DNA from: DATMXT01 sp963662765
GTDB lineage: Bacteria; Bacillota; Clostridia; Oscillospirales; Feifaniaceae
Reading direction: 5' to 3'
NCBI GenBank assembly: GCA_963662765.2
Contig: CAXXUP010000004.1
Coordinates: 1 to 64,000, forward strand
DNA: 64,000 bases
Of this stretch, positions 63,705 through 64,000 are shown piece after piece (the stretch's first letter is position 1; every line of letters starts with the position of its first letter). Both the position numbers and the translations under genes were made by a program. Below the pieces are notes generated by a model that saw only the letters and a list, made by a program, of their open reading frames with translations, did no database searches and was not told the origin of the DNA.

Positions 63705-64000
63705 TTGAAACTGAAGAGACTTCTTGTTATGCTTCTTGTGGCGGGCCTTGTCGTCATGCCCACATTTGCCGAGGAGAGTGTATGGCGCATGTGGTTTAAC
63801 GACGAAGCAATTTACCTCTCGAACGAGCGTACGGTCATTGTCGAGGACGCCAAGCTCTACCTGCCGGCCGACGCCGTGCTCACAAGGCTTGGTGCCACCT
63901 ATGTCTATGACGCCGATACAGAGACCTACACCGTCTTCAAGGATGACCTCATTCTGGCTTTCAACATGCTGACAGGCCAGGTCATCACGTCTGACGAGCG
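63705..64000 (+). CDS. secreted protein with copper amine oxidase-like N-terminal domain, 3' end outside window
   Basis: A TTG start at 63705 behind GGGGAGGTG gives LKLKRLLVMLLVAGLVVMPT, a signal peptide (cleavage after TFA), then WMWFNDEAIYLSN-like sequence and VEDAKLYLPADAVLTRLGAT then YVYDADTETYTVFKDDLILA. The latter fits the copper amine oxidase N-domain used as a cell-wall or substrate-binding module in Clostridia. Only 98 codons are in the window. The catalytic domain is unknown. Confidence 0.65.
   Translation, partial: MKLKRLLVMLLVAGLVVMPTFAEESVWRMWFNDEAIYLSNERTVIVEDAKLYLPADAVLTRLGATYVYDADTETYTVFKDDLILAFNMLTGQVITSDE

Overview
The window looks like the chromosome of an anaerobic, spore-forming, fairly GC-rich member of the Clostridia, probably Oscillospiraceae/Ruminococcaceae-like. 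Evidence: SpoIIE, spore photoproduct lyase and Tlp-like spore proteins; many Fe-S and radical SAM enzymes, rubredoxin and flavodoxins; Gram-positive Shine-Dalgarno sequences. I cannot name the species.

Layout. 1-8360: three tandem B12-binding radical SAM genes (the first two frameshifted), a GNAT-like gene, a flavodoxin, small spore-type proteins and splB. 8371-31533: an island of about 23 kb bracketed by a 45-bp direct repeat that is the 3' part of the initiator tRNA gene. It holds an FNR-type regulator with a ferredoxin/rubredoxin/hybrid-cluster-protein module, gene remnants, a decayed phage-type block (terminase-like protein, primase-helicase, HTH proteins, repressor, tyrosine integrase) and a complete type II-A CRISPR-Cas system (58 repeats, csn2, cas2, cas1, cas9, tracrRNA). 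31489-46582: tRNA-fMet, gpsA, trpS, tagO/wecA-like, wecB, an M24 peptidase, an S1 protein, then a nearly contiguous aromatic supercluster (aroF, tyrA, aroB, aroA, aroC, pheA, an aroE-aroK fusion, aroQ) preceded by a Phe/Tyr-rich leader peptide and terminator. 46601-51329: MerR/TipA-like regulator, tautomerase, nifS-nifU-mnmA sulfur-transfer genes, rnhA. 51842-61086: accessory region with holin-amidase cassette, flavodoxin, membrane protein, a class III cyclase-like gene followed by a HEPN-motif gene, an out-of-context rsmH, and an SNF2-type helicase next to tRNA genes. 61269-64000: tRNA-Glu, tRNA-Met, spoIIE and the start of a secreted protein.

Two things stand out as possible undescribed biology: the cyclase-like/HEPN gene pair (54810-57156), flanked by copies of a roughly 100-bp repeat, which has the look of a nucleotide-signalling defence module; and the CRISPR-Cas9 locus lying inside a tRNA-bracketed mobile island next to its integrase.

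Caution: at least 17 single-base frameshifts interrupt otherwise well-conserved genes, most of them extra bases in short homopolymers, and three are in the aromatic pathway. This looks more like sequencing error than real gene loss, so I annotate these genes across the breaks.
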